60,478 nucleotides of DNA, taken from an uncultured Agitococcus sp. Its GTDB lineage: Bacteria > Pseudomonadota > Gammaproteobacteria > Pseudomonadales > Moraxellaceae. This document shows, in pieces, positions 49,074 to 58,623 of this stretch (positions are counted from its first letter, which is position 1; each line of letters starts with the position of its first letter). A program made the position numbers and the translations under genes. The stretch is from the NCBI RefSeq assembly GCF_937920075.1, contig NZ_CALETI010000172.1, forward strand, positions 1 through 60,478. The letters are read 5' to 3'. The notes beneath the pieces are model-generated. The model worked only from the letters and a program-made list of their open reading frames with translations. It ran no database searches and had not been told where the DNA came from.

Positions 49074-49319
49074 CTAAGCATGAACAACCGTTGGTACGGC
49101 AATGGTTGTTTGCTCTTTACGCGCCCATGCCCGTTCATGAAAGAAAAAAGCCACCGCTTGCACACTAGGCTCCAACATACTCAAGGTTAACGCCATCCAA
49201 ATATTGCCTGTTACCATAAAAGCAACTGCCGCAGCGACAGTAATGTGCATCACATAGTAACTAAACGTCTTTTTTAAGGTATAACGATTGGTGCTAATAA
49301 ATTGTTTAATGTGAGCCAT
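49074..49319 (-). CDS. DUF2061 small membrane protein
   Basis: The 81-residue protein fits DUF2061: T-L-K-K-T-F-S-Y-Y-V-M-H-I-T-V ... V-T-G-N-I-W-M-A-L-T-L-S-M-L-E-P-S-V-Q-A-V-A-F-F-F-H-E-R-A-W, with two membrane helices. The conserved H-E-R-x-W motif marks the family; function is unknown. GAGGA precedes ATG. It is a single gene on the minus strand between two unrelated units. Confidence 0.85.
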   Translation of the reverse strand: MAHIKQFISTNRYTLKKTFSYYVMHITVAAAVAFMVTGNIWMALTLSMLEPSVQAVAFFFHERAWARKEQTTIAVPTVVHA

Positions 49320-49541
49320 GATCGTATCCTCTAGGTTATGCTTTCATAGACTCCATCTTAGAGAGAAAATATGATTGTGTAAAACTATTAGTTTTTATTG
49401 ATTTAATAGTTTTTATATATTGATGTCATGTTTTAAAAGTTCTACAAACTCTATTTTGACAGTCGGACAATTTACGGCTAATAATATATTTATATTAAAT
49501 TTCAATCTATTGGTAATTGTTTTCTAGGGATATAGGAATTT

Positions 49542-52500
49542 ATGGATAAACCATCCACCTCATTGTTACGTACTATTATCGCTCATCCCTTATTTGGTAA
49601 TTTACTTTTAGCCTGTCTTTATTTTTTAACGGGGCATATTGGTTTAGCGTTAGCCGCTGCGCCTAATTTTGCAACGGCTGTTTGGCCTGCATCGGGCATT
49701 GCTTTAGCATGGGTATTGATGTTTGGTTGGCGTTTTGCGATTGGTGTTGTATTGGGGTCTTTTGTGGTATCTAGCTTAGAGACTGCCAAAGCCTTAGAGT
49801 TGAGCGTCTTTGAAATTAACCATTTGATTCCCCTTGCAATTGCTTGTGGTGCAGCCGCACAAGCGGTGTTAGGCGCATGGTTAATTAAACGTTATGCAAA
49901 TTATCCTAATCCTTTGGATACGCCACTCAATGTTTTTAAGTTATTACTGTTGGGTGGAGTGATTGCTACTTTATTGAATGCAACATGGAGTGTATCAGTC
50001 TTATATTTTAGTAAAGCAATTAGCCAAGATTTTGTTTTACAAAGTTGGTTTGTATGGTGGGTTGGTGACAGTATTGGTGTATTGGTATTTGCCCCCATGT
50101 TATTGGCCTTAGGTTCAGACAGTCCTTTTTTTAACAAAACAAGGGCAGTGTTAGTAGCTTTTGTTTCGGTAACCACCTTTGCATTAGCTGCATTAATTTT
50201 TTTATTAGCTGTACAGTTAGAACATAAAGATCGATTAGCAGAGTTTAAGGCACATACTCAACAATTGATGCAGCAATTACAACAACGCCTACAAGAATAT
50301 GAAAGTTTTGCTCTATTTGCGCAAGGTTTTTTTGCAGGGAGTGAATTTGTCTCTCAAGAGGAGTTTTATCGTTTTTCTAAATCATGGCTGCAAAAACATA
50401 ATGAGGTACAAGCGGTTGAATGGGCTCCTAAAGTATTATTATCACAGCGTAGTCAATGGGAAAAACAGCAGTCAGAACTCTTAAAGCAAGCTGTCTTGAT
50501 TACCGAGCGTGGTGGTACACAACGTGATGCTGTGTTAATGACAGCTCGTGAGCGTGAATTGTATTTCCCTATTTTGTATATTGAGCCTTGGCAAAAAAAT
50601 CAACAAATGTTGGGGTATGACACTCAAAGTAATGAAGGCAGCGCTGACCTACTCAAGCATATTATGTCAACTGAATTACCGTTGTTATCGTCACCGCTAA
50701 AATTAATTCAAAGTCCAACTAAAGAATCAGGTGTTTTATTGTATGTGCCAATTTTTCAACCAGATGTTGCACGTAATATTAATAGCTTAAAAGGCGTTTT
50801 AATTTTAGTGTTAAAAAATGAAATGGTTTTGGCTAAAGTACATCAAGAGCTAATTGGCAAATCCTTTTTATTATTAGTGAGAGACCAGCACAGCAAACAA
50901 AGCATTTATGGCATTGAACCGAGCGCGGCAGAATTAAAAAAAGTCAGCTCCTTACAAATGTATTATCAAGGTAGAGTCTCTTTTGGTCAACGATTATGGA
51001 TAGTAGATATTTGGCCTTCGGGTCAAAAATTGGCTAGCTATCAATCATGGGTCACATGGTTAGTATTAGTTGTTGGTTTATTAAGTACTAGCTTAGCGGT
51101 GAGTTATACTTTAATTAGCACGGGCTATCGTCAATCTTTAGAAAAAGCGGTTAAACGACAAACAGATACCTTAGTCAGACAAAATCAACAGTTAGAACTT
51201 GCACGTCAGGATGCAGATAAAGCCAATGCCGCTAAAAGTCTGTTTTTGGCCAATATGAGCCACGAGATTAGAACACCAATGAGTGGTGTGTTGGGCATGA
51301 CCGAATTATTGCGTGATACCTCTTTAAATATGCAGCAACAACAATATTTGCAAGTGATTTATGCCTCTGGCAAAGCCATGCTCAGTATTATTAATGATAT
51401 TTTGGATTATTCTAAAATTGAAGCAGGCAAAATGGAGGTTGAGCAAATAGATGTTGATCTTGGTGAAGTATTACTAGAGTGTTCTTCTATTTTTTATTTA
51501 GTTGCCGAACAAAAAGGCATTGATTTTATTGTGAGTGTCGAAGCCAATACACCTACCTTAGTACAAACCGATCCCACTCGTTTAAAACAAATTTTGTTAA
51601 ATTTGTTAAGCAATGCTTTTAAATTTACCACCAATGGTCAAGTGTCCTTGCGTATTTATCAGCGACATAGTCAAGATTCGTGGTTATACATTGAGGTAGC
51701 CGATACGGGCATTGGTATTTCTGCTGAGCAAAAGCACAGCTTATTTGATGCCTTTCAACAAGCCAATTTAAGCACCACGAGGCAGTTTGGTGGGACAGGA
51801 CTAGGCTTGAGTATTAGCAAACAATTAGCAGAGTTATTACATGGTCAAATTGTTGTCGAAAGTGAGTTAGCCAAAGGTTCTCGTTTTATTGTGGCATTGC
51901 CTTATGTGATGGCAACAGAGCAATTTAAAGAGCAGCATCGTCAAGCTTCATCATTATTAAAAGGTTTAAGAGTCTTATTGGTGGATGATAATAATGACTT
52001 TGGCCGTCACATTGTTCAGCAAGCAGAATTATGGGGCATACACATTGATATTATTCACGATGGTGAATATGCCTTGTTATTGTTAAAACGAGCGGTGCAA
52101 GGGCAAAGGCCATATCATGTGGTTATTTTTAATGTCCAACAAAGTACCATTAGCATTGAAACTTTAGCCGAGCAAATCAAACAAAGTCCAGAACTGCAAT
52201 CGTTAAAGCGTATTTTGGTATCTCGTGTGGCAACACAACCTACGGCACAACAACTAGCAGATTTGGCAATAGATGCAGTGATGCAAAAACCACACTCCTT
52301 TATGCCAATGCGTGATGCTATTTTAAGTGTTATTCCTGTCGAGCAAATAGATCAGCGTTATGGCGCATTAAGTCCAACACAATCGTCAATTTTAGCTAAA
52401 AAGCATATTTTGTTAGCAGAAGATTACATGGTCAATCAGATGGTGATTGTCGCCATGTTGCAAAAAATGCACATCACAGTTGATGTGGTGAGTAATGGTA

Positions 52501-52790
52501 AAGAGGCTTTAACCGCTTATCGCCAACAGCCACAGGCCTATGCCTTGATTTTGATGGATTGCGAAATGCCTGAACAAGATGGTTATGTCACCACACAATT
52601 GATTCGACAATTTGAGCAGCAGCAGCAACTAAAAGCAATTCCTATTGTGGCATTAACCGCTTATGTTAAAGCTGAGCAGTATAAGCATTGTTTAGAGGTA
52701 GGCATGAACGATTTTTTAAGTAAGCCTCTAACCGCTCAAACATTAAAGGCTTGTTTATTAAAAAATATTGGCGTAGATAAAACTGCGTAA
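49542..52790 (+). CDS. MASE1-CHASE hybrid sensor histidine kinase with two receiver domains
   Basis: The 1082-residue inner-membrane kinase has an N-terminal MASE1 sensor (about 15-235, eight hydrophobic segments), a CHASE domain (about 250-510), a HisKA with phospho-His574 in N-M-S-H-E-I-R-T-P-M-S, a HATPase with N-x-x-S-N-A-F-K-F, D-T-G-I-G-I and G-T-G-L-G-L, then two receivers. In the first receiver the expected phospho-aspartate is replaced (V-V-I-F-N-V-Q), so it is degenerate. The second has a normal Asp1006 in L-M-D-C-E-M-P. No Hpt domain follows, so transfer must use another protein. AGGAA precedes ATG. Confidence 0.92.
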   Translation: MDKPSTSLLRTIIAHPLFGNLLLACLYFLTGHIGLALAAAPNFATAVWPASGIALAWVLMFGWRFAIGVVLGSFVVSSLETAKALELSVFEINHLIPLAIACGAAAQAVLGAWLIKRYANYPNPLDTPLNVFKLLLLGGVIATLLNATWSVSVLYFSKAISQDFVLQSWFVWWVGDSIGVLVFAPMLLALGSDSPFFNKTRAVLVAFVSVTTFALAALIFLLAVQLEHKDRLAEFKAHTQQLMQQLQQRLQEYESFALFAQGFFAGSEFVSQEEFYRFSKSWLQKHNEVQAVEWAPKVLLSQRSQWEKQQSELLKQAVLITERGGTQRDAVLMTARERELYFPILYIEPWQKNQQMLGYDTQSNEGSADLLKHIMSTELPLLSSPLKLIQSPTKESGVLLYVPIFQPDVARNINSLKGVLILVLKNEMVLAKVHQELIGKSFLLLVRDQHSKQSIYGIEPSAAELKKVSSLQMYYQGRVSFGQRLWIVDIWPSGQKLASYQSWVTWLVLVVGLLSTSLAVSYTLISTGYRQSLEKAVKRQTDTLVRQNQQLELARQDADKANAAKSLFLANMSHEIRTPMSGVLGMTELLRDTSLNMQQQQYLQVIYASGKAMLSIINDILDYSKIEAGKMEVEQIDVDLGEVLLECSSIFYLVAEQKGIDFIVSVEANTPTLVQTDPTRLKQILLNLLSNAFKFTTNGQVSLRIYQRHSQDSWLYIEVADTGIGISAEQKHSLFDAFQQANLSTTRQFGGTGLGLSISKQLAELLHGQIVVESELAKGSRFIVALPYVMATEQFKEQHRQASSLLKGLRVLLVDDNNDFGRHIVQQAELWGIHIDIIHDGEYALLLLKRAVQGQRPYHVVIFNVQQSTISIETLAEQIKQSPELQSLKRILVSRVATQPTAQQLADLAIDAVMQKPHSFMPMRDAILSVIPVEQIDQRYGALSPTQSSILAKKHILLAEDYMVNQMVIVAMLQKMHITVDVVSNGKEALTAYRQQPQAYALILMDCEMPEQDGYVTTQLIRQFEQQQQLKAIPIVALTAYVKAEQYKHCLEVGMNDFLSKPLTAQTLKACLLKNIGVDKTA

Positions 52791-53537
52791 TGCAATGCTG
52801 CCATATTCATAACCCTCATCTAGCCAAGATAAAACATCATTATCTTGGCTAACCCCTGCAACATACAATAACGGCCAATAATGGTCTTCACTGGGAATAG
52901 CCAAACGGGCAATTTGGCTCATCTGTTGCCGTGTTTGTGTTAAAAAAGCCAAATCGTGTTGTTCAATAGCCGCTTTTATTTGCATATCAAAACTAATCGC
53001 CCAATCAGCACCTTGTTCCCGTTGCTGCCAGTCTAAAAGCCCTAAATTATGTACCACGTTGCCACTTCCAATAATCATTACCCCTTGATGACGTAAGTCT
53101 TGTAGTTTTTTAGCAAATTCAAGGTGTTGTTGACGAGTAAATTGGGTATTCAAACTCAATTGCACCACAGGTACATCCGCTTGTGGAAAAAGATGTTTTA
53201 GTACTGTCCATGTGCCGTGGTCAAGACCTGCTTGTGAGTCAGCAACAATACCAATATTCATCGCTAATAACTGTTGAACCAAACTTTGATCGGTTTTAGC
53301 AGCATATTGCACCTCATACAATGCTTGGGGAAAACCATAAAAATCAAATATCTGCTTAGGTTGAATAGCACTGGTGATGCGTACACCTTGTGTCAGCCAA
53401 TGTGCCGAAATCATCAAAATGGCTCTTGGTTTAGCAAGTTGTTGACCACAATGTTTTAGATGTTGGGTAAAACGATTATCAAGCACGACATTTTCTGGCG
53501 AACCATGTCCCAAAAATAAAGCAGGGCTAAGAGTCAT
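52758..53537 (-). CDS. ygiD: YgiD-type extradiol dioxygenase (4,5-DOPA dioxygenase family)
   Basis: The 259-residue metalloenzyme has the LigB-fold metal ligands and catalytic residues in F-L-G-H-G-S-P, I-S-A-H-W, G-L-D-H-G-T-W, and S-E-D-H-Y-W-P-L-L-Y. Members open catechol-type aromatic rings; E. coli YgiD is a 4,5-DOPA extradiol dioxygenase. GGAGTAA precedes ATG. The last 11 codons overlap the 3' end of the histidine kinase gene (33 nt) on the opposite strand. Confidence 0.9.
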   Translation of the reverse strand: MTLSPALFLGHGSPENVVLDNRFTQHLKHCGQQLAKPRAILMISAHWLTQGVRITSAIQPKQIFDFYGFPQALYEVQYAAKTDQSLVQQLLAMNIGIVADSQAGLDHGTWTVLKHLFPQADVPVVQLSLNTQFTRQQHLEFAKKLQDLRHQGVMIIGSGNVVHNLGLLDWQQREQGADWAISFDMQIKAAIEQHDLAFLTQTRQQMSQIARLAIPSEDHYWPLLYVAGVSQDNDVLSWLDEGYEYGSIALRSFIYANIF

Positions 53538-53818
53538 ATTGATTACTCCATATAAATAAATCCAGTGTAATGAGTTAATTATCTATAGAGTAGCCATAAA
53601 ACAGATAACAGGGTGTTGCCCAAAAGTGCGAATTAACACGGAATAATAAATATACAAATTTATATACAAGTGTATGTTTTTAAAGTCTTAACTTTTTGCG
53701 CCAGTTTTTTAACTTTCGACGCATTTTCACTAATCATTGTCAGAAATTATCAATCAATGCCTTATGTTGAAACGTAAGATTGTCCTACAATTTAACCGTG
53801 TTGATGTTTAAGGGCAAA

Positions 53819-56800
53819 ATGATGAAAAAAACTTACTTAAGCGCAGCGATTGCGATTACCATGCTCAGTGCGAGTGGGGCTTATGCCAATTTGGCCAATG
53901 GATTGCCTTATGATGTCAGTATGGATGCCAATGGTTTTATGATTGATGGTCAGTATCGTTTGTTGCGTGGCGGCACGGTGCAATGGTTTCGGATTCCAAG
54001 CAGTGAATGGCGTGACCGTTTAGAGCGTTTTAAGGCCGCAGGTTTTAACACGGTAGATTTATATGTGGCGTGGAACAGTGTAGAGCCACGTGAAGGGCAA
54101 TTTAATTTTAGTAGCCCTAATTTGCGTCAATTTATTTTGTTGTGTAAAGAGTTAGGTTTGTATGTTTATTTACGACCAGGCCCTTATATTACCAATGAAA
54201 TGGATGGTGGCGGTGTGCCTGCATGGTTAATGGCTAAGTCCACCAAAAAAGACATTGCGGCGGATGGCAAACCTAATTTACGTACCCATGACCCTGATTA
54301 TTTAAACTATGTGGGTAAATATTTACGCCGTGTGAATGCCGAAGTGCGTGATTTGTTTGCCGATCGTGGCGGGCCAATTATTTTATATTCGGTAGAAAAT
54401 GAATATAACTGGTTTCAACCTTTTCACGAGGCTGACAAATTATTTGGTTATGAAGGTGGGCCAGAACGTGGTTTGTGGCAAAGCTTTAATCCCAATGCTT
54501 ATTTTACCGCCTTGCGTGACATTGTCCGTAACGATGGCATTACTATTCCCATTACCACTTGCCCTGGTGATGGCAAAGCTTCAGCGACAGGCGATGTGTC
54601 TGGTGTTGTGCCTATGCCCAATATTTATAATGGTTTAGGCGGTGATTATCCCGAAAAAACGGCTGTTGACCTGTTAACCGATATGCACAGCAGTAATCAT
54701 GGTGGTGTGTATGCCAATATGCCCAGTGGTACTACCGAAACCGACCGTGACCCAGTCAAAATCAAACGCTTATTATTAGGCGGTTTAGATGGCACATTGG
54801 CCTTTAATGCGGTGGGTATGATGACCCCTGGTTATCGTAATGCTATTGTGTTAAATACTCGCAGTGTTGATAACGCCTTTGATTTTAGTTCGATTAACAA
54901 CATCATGAATGGTTTTGTCTCGCCACAAGTGGGCTATTTTCATGGGGTTGTTGATTATTATGGGCCTGTGTCGCCGTCTGGTTTATTGCGTCCATCATTC
55001 CATGCTTTCCGCCGTGATAACTTATTTTTTGATGCAGTAGAGCCGTATTTTGCCAGTGCAGGTACAGCACAAAAAACAGGTTTAAGTATGAGTAATACGG
55101 AGTTGGGTGCGCGTGAACCCAACAATGTTAAGGTCAATTATTGGCTACAAGGCACTCAAGGTGTGCAATTTGTTGGTTTGGTAAATCAATCAGGTTTTGC
55201 GCAAAATATTCCTGTCAATGGCATTAGCTTAAACGGCCAAACTTTACCTAAGTATGTGCCAATGACTGTACCAACCAATCCAGAAGCAGGTGTCGCTTCT
55301 AAAGACTATGCGATGATTTTGGTCAAAGATTTACCGTTAAGCAATGGTGCAGGCAAAGTTGCATGGACAAGCAGTGAGTTATTAACGTCACGCAGTTATA
55401 ACGGTGATGCTTTAGTGATTGTGCATGGTGTGGCCAATAATCAAGGTGAATTGGTGTTAGAAGGTTTGGGCAATGCTACCGTTATCACCCGTGATAATGG
55501 AATTAACATTGCCGAACAAAATGCTAATCGTTTAGCCTTAACCTATAGCCACTATCCACATTTAGAATTAGTGGTGCGTAGTGAAGCGGGTAAAACGGTG
55601 CGTGTGTTAGTGACAACTACCGAAGAAGCAGGCCGTTTTTGGTTTCCACGCATTAATAATCAAGATTATGTGGTGGCAGGTTTAGAACTGTTAAAAGAAA
55701 CTGGTGTATCCTCAGTGTACAACTTACAGTTGGCAGCGGAATATGACGTTAAAAATCGCCCCCTGTTTGTTATGTCACCACGTCGGATGCAGTTACGCAA
55801 TTTAGTGGTGAATAGTGCGTGGAATAGTCAAACTCAAAGTGCAACGTTTACCAAGCCACAAAGTATTCCTAACTTAGCACCATTACCGAGTTTAATGGCA
55901 GGTAAAGTAGCCAGCGATATGGGCGAAGCAAAATTGGATTATGATGACAGTACATGGATGAAGTGGACAGGTCAGCCACAACCCTTAGAAAGTAAAGGCA
56001 TTTATACAGGTCATGCTTGGTATCGTACCGAGTTAGATTTTGACCATGCGCCATATTGGTGGGAAGACTGTTCCTTATATATTGAACATGCCAGTGATAT
56101 TGTTGGGATTTATGTCAACGGCACGTATTTAAGCACCAAGTTACCAGTAGGTACGGAGTTAGATTCTGACTCTTGGAATGCTAAATATCAGTTTCCGTCA
56201 TTACGTCCTTACTTAAAACAAGGTAAAAATGTGGTGGCTTTCCGTGTTGAATCATGGGGACACGGTAGCTTTATGTTCCCACGTGGCACATTAGCTGCAA
56301 CCAACATGAAAATTCCAAGTTTGGGTTTTGACAGTGTCAAAGGCTTGTGGGGAACAGCACGTTTAGGCGGTACTAATTTAACGAATTGGTCGTTACGTGC
56401 TGATTTAAATGGTGAACGTACGGGTTTAATGAGTAACAGTTATAGTGATAGTGCATGGCAAGCTGCAAGCTTACCAATGAATTTAGCCAAAGGCGAGGTG
56501 CGTTGGTATCGTGCCAAGTTTGATGCTAGCCAATTACCCAATACCAGCAATTTACACGCGCCTTTATCCTTACGTTTTGCGGGTCAACGTGTTAAAGCAA
56601 CAGTTTGGTTAAATGGTCAGTTAATTGGTCGTTGGTTAAGTGGTGATGGTTGGATTGATAATGGCTTTTGGGGGCGTGCGATTCGTGATATGTGGATGAA
56701 TACTAACCCTGATTATTTCCCCATTAGCACGACAGGCTTAAACCCAGCAGGTACAGCCAATGTGTTAGCAGTTGCCTTTGAAGATGTCTCGGATGGTGGC

Positions 56801-56932
56801 GAAAGCGCAGGACAAGTAGGTGAAGTATCTTTGGCCTATAGCCCAGAAATCAGAGCCGATATTAATGGTCAGTCGATGTTGGTCAATCAACCACGCGGTA
56901 AAACGCTGTTGAATGTGGACTTTTTAGAGTAA
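53819..56932 (+). CDS. Secreted GH35-like beta-galactosidase-family protein
   Basis: The 1037-residue protein has a signal peptide (M-M-K-K-T-Y-L-S-A-A-I-A-I-T-M-L-S-A-S-G-A-Y-A) and a glycoside hydrolase 35-like barrel: G-G-T-V-Q-W-F-R-I-P-S-S-E-W-R-D-R-L, V-E-P-R-E-G-Q-F-N-F, R-P-G-P-Y-I-T-N-E and G-G-P-I-I-L-Y-S-V-E-N-E-Y (acid/base region, about residues 192-196). The usual nucleophile segment cannot be identified between 230 and 400. Two C-terminal jelly-roll segments (about 680-860 and 890-1000) resemble galactose-binding modules. AGGG precedes ATG 53819. It has no carbohydrate-use genes beside it. Confidence 0.85.
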   Translation: MMKKTYLSAAIAITMLSASGAYANLANGLPYDVSMDANGFMIDGQYRLLRGGTVQWFRIPSSEWRDRLERFKAAGFNTVDLYVAWNSVEPREGQFNFSSPNLRQFILLCKELGLYVYLRPGPYITNEMDGGGVPAWLMAKSTKKDIAADGKPNLRTHDPDYLNYVGKYLRRVNAEVRDLFADRGGPIILYSVENEYNWFQPFHEADKLFGYEGGPERGLWQSFNPNAYFTALRDIVRNDGITIPITTCPGDGKASATGDVSGVVPMPNIYNGLGGDYPEKTAVDLLTDMHSSNHGGVYANMPSGTTETDRDPVKIKRLLLGGLDGTLAFNAVGMMTPGYRNAIVLNTRSVDNAFDFSSINNIMNGFVSPQVGYFHGVVDYYGPVSPSGLLRPSFHAFRRDNLFFDAVEPYFASAGTAQKTGLSMSNTELGAREPNNVKVNYWLQGTQGVQFVGLVNQSGFAQNIPVNGISLNGQTLPKYVPMTVPTNPEAGVASKDYAMILVKDLPLSNGAGKVAWTSSELLTSRSYNGDALVIVHGVANNQGELVLEGLGNATVITRDNGINIAEQNANRLALTYSHYPHLELVVRSEAGKTVRVLVTTTEEAGRFWFPRINNQDYVVAGLELLKETGVSSVYNLQLAAEYDVKNRPLFVMSPRRMQLRNLVVNSAWNSQTQSATFTKPQSIPNLAPLPSLMAGKVASDMGEAKLDYDDSTWMKWTGQPQPLESKGIYTGHAWYRTELDFDHAPYWWEDCSLYIEHASDIVGIYVNGTYLSTKLPVGTELDSDSWNAKYQFPSLRPYLKQGKNVVAFRVESWGHGSFMFPRGTLAATNMKIPSLGFDSVKGLWGTARLGGTNLTNWSLRADLNGERTGLMSNSYSDSAWQAASLPMNLAKGEVRWYRAKFDASQLPNTSNLHAPLSLRFAGQRVKATVWLNGQLIGRWLSGDGWIDNGFWGRAIRDMWMNTNPDYFPISTTGLNPAGTANVLAVAFEDVSDGGESAGQVGEVSLAYSPEIRADINGQSMLVNQPRGKTLLNVDFLE

Positions 56933-56944
56933 TTTACGCTAACT

Positions 56945-56974
56945 AAAAAAGGCTTGGGTAAACAAGCCTTTTTT
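56945..56974. terminator. Bidirectional terminator after the GH35-like gene
   Basis: AAAAAAGGCTTG / CAAGCCTTTTTT with a 6-nt loop. It serves the GH35-like gene on the plus strand and vapC on the minus strand; its right end overlaps the vapC stop. Confidence 0.92.
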
Positions 56975-57374
56975 ATTCAAACCAATTTACAACTTGCAAA
57001 CCTTGCACTCTTTCAAACTCACGTACATTACGTGTCACTAATTGGCCATTTACCGATAAAGCAGAGGCGGCAATTAATACATCATGTGCGCCTATTGGTA
57101 AACCTGTTTTTTCTAAATCGACACGAATCTGAGCGGCTAATTCAGCGACTTTTTCATTCACATCAATAATAGATAAAAATTGCAAAAACTTGCTTAAGGC
57201 TTTGAGTCGTGGCAAGGCGGCCTCATGTGGTAAACGCAAAATCCCATATTTGAGTTCATAAACAACAATAGCGGGGACAGCAATTTGTTGCAAAGGTGTT
57301 GCCTGTAATTGTTGCACTACACAAGGCTCATTTCTAAAATAATAGCTAATGGTATTGGTATCTAAAACTAACAT
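56973..57374 (-). CDS. vapC: VapC-type PIN-domain toxin
   Basis: The 133-residue PIN-domain RNase has the acidic site: Asp5 in M-L-V-L-D-T-N, a glutamate in V-Y-E-L-K-Y-G, an aspartate in G-A-H-D-V-L-I-A-A, and T-R-N-V-R-E-F. Such toxins cleave tRNA or rRNA when the antitoxin is lost. Its ATG shares one base with the antitoxin stop. Confidence 0.94.
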   Translation of the reverse strand: MLVLDTNTISYYFRNEPCVVQQLQATPLQQIAVPAIVVYELKYGILRLPHEAALPRLKALSKFLQFLSIIDVNEKVAELAAQIRVDLEKTGLPIGAHDVLIAASALSVNGQLVTRNVREFERVQGLQVVNWFE

Positions 57375-57601
57375 TAAAAGCCTACTCTGGGTGTATCTTC
57401 TGCGTGTTGTAACTTATTTTCTCGTAAAGGAAAATCTGCAAAAGACCCTGCTAGGTTTTTAAGTTCTTTTGGCCATTCTTGACGAGCGTGTTTTTTAATT
57501 AATTCGGCTATCCATTTGCTATTAGATAAGCCTGCTGCTTGTGCTGATTGGCGTAATAATTGTTCAGCTTCGTCATCCAAATATAAAGTAATTTGAGACA
57601 T
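57374..57601 (-). CDS. vapB: VapB-type ribbon-helix-helix antitoxin
   Basis: The 75-residue protein begins with a ribbon-helix-helix DNA-binding domain (S-Q-I-T-L-Y-L-D-D-E-A-E-Q-L-L-R-Q-S-A) and ends with a tail expected to wrap the toxin (S-F-A-D-F-P-L-R). GAGGT precedes ATG. A -35/-10 promoter with a short dyad lies directly upstream, and vapC follows with a 1-nt overlap. Confidence 0.9.
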   Translation of the reverse strand: MSQITLYLDDEAEQLLRQSAQAAGLSNSKWIAELIKKHARQEWPKELKNLAGSFADFPLRENKLQHAEDTPRVGF

Positions 57602-57625
57602 AAAAACCTCTTATAAATTATATTA

Positions 57626-57657
57626 GCTATTATAGTGTAGCAAAGATATAGGATCAA
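57626..57657 (-). promoter_or_regulatory. vapBC promoter and operator
   Basis: On the minus strand TTGATC (57657-57652), a 17-bp spacer and TATAAT (57634-57629). GCTATTATAGTGTAGC (57626-57641) covers the -10 with a GCTA/TAGC dyad, a plausible site for the VapB dimer. Confidence 0.6.
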
Positions 57658-57663
57658 TTTTAT

Positions 57664-58542
57664 TTAAAGATCAGTTTTTTTAAACAATCTCACCACCGAA
57701 CTTAAATCTTCCAAACTTGCACCTGTTGCGGCATGAAGTCTTAACAGTTGTGAGGCCAACGCTGAAATCGGGGTGCTACTGGTATTTTCTTTGGCTAAAG
57801 CCACCGCATTATCCAAATCTTTTAATAGGGTTTGTACTTTCCATTGCACAGGTTCAAAGCTATCTGTTGCCATGCGTGGTGCTAAAATTTGTAAGGGTAA
57901 TGAATCGGCAAAACCACCTGCAAGGGCAGGGGCGAGTTGACGAGCATCAACACCTGCTTTGGCGGCTAAAGCCACCGTTTCAGCAATTAAAACAGCATTA
58001 CTGGCGACAATCATTTGATTGCAAATTTTGGTAATTTGCCCTGTGCCAACATCGCCCATATGGGTTAATTTTTGTCCTAAATGTTGGGCAATAGGCTTAA
58101 ATCGTTCTATTTGTTGGCCTTCACCACCAGCCATTAAAATGAGAGTGCCTTTTTCTGCGCCCATCACTCCACCCGACACTGGACAATCAAGCCAATAAAT
58201 ATCTTGTGCGCGTAAGCGTTGAGCAAATAGGCGTGTGGCATCAGGTGTAATACTACTAAAATCAACAATTAACTGTTGGCTGCTTAAATAATTAGCGAGG
58301 CCATTTTCACCAAAAACAACAGACTCAACAGCATCGGTATCCGCTAAACATAATAAAATAATGTCACATTCGCGGCCAATATCTGCTAGGTTTGCCGCAA
58401 GTTTTGCGCCTTGTTCCACTAAGGCTTGGCATTTATCTACCGAACGATTCCACACCCAAACGTCAAACCCCGCTTGTAACAAACGAGAAGTCATTCGACT
58501 TCCCATTAACCCCATGCCAATAAAACCGATCTTTGTCATCAT
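57664..58542 (-). CDS. Beta-hydroxyacid dehydrogenase (3-hydroxyisobutyrate dehydrogenase family)
   Basis: The 292-residue protein has the NAD(P)-binding G-F-I-G-M-G-L-M-G-S-R-M, the substrate region D-C-P-V-S-G-G-V-M-G-A-E-K-G-T-L, and catalytic lysine in G-T-G-Q-I-T-K-I-C-N-Q. Members reduce or oxidise tartronate semialdehyde, hydroxyisobutyrate or glyoxylate. Which one applies here is not visible. It stands alone and is divergent from the MBL-fold gene. Confidence 0.9.
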   Translation of the reverse strand: MMTKIGFIGMGLMGSRMTSRLLQAGFDVWVWNRSVDKCQALVEQGAKLAANLADIGRECDIILLCLADTDAVESVVFGENGLANYLSSQQLIVDFSSITPDATRLFAQRLRAQDIYWLDCPVSGGVMGAEKGTLILMAGGEGQQIERFKPIAQHLGQKLTHMGDVGTGQITKICNQMIVASNAVLIAETVALAAKAGVDARQLAPALAGGFADSLPLQILAPRMATDSFEPVQWKVQTLLKDLDNAVALAKENTSSTPISALASQLLRLHAATGASLEDLSSVVRLFKKTDL

Positions 58543-58623
58543 TTACTCACTTGTCTTTGTTACGTTAATCGTCTAAGGTGCAAACAATCATCATAAAGCA
58601 TTAAACTTAATTTGATAATCATC

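Noticed and set aside
49383..49409. ACTATTA/TAATAGT inverted repeat upstream of the kinase gene
   Set aside because: The arms are only 7 bp in very AT-rich DNA with a 13-nt spacer, which is easily due to chance.
53645..53680. Direct repeats TATACAAATT/TATACAAGTG before the GH35-like gene
   Set aside because: They are short and AT-rich, so they are not distinguishable from background without comparison to relatives.
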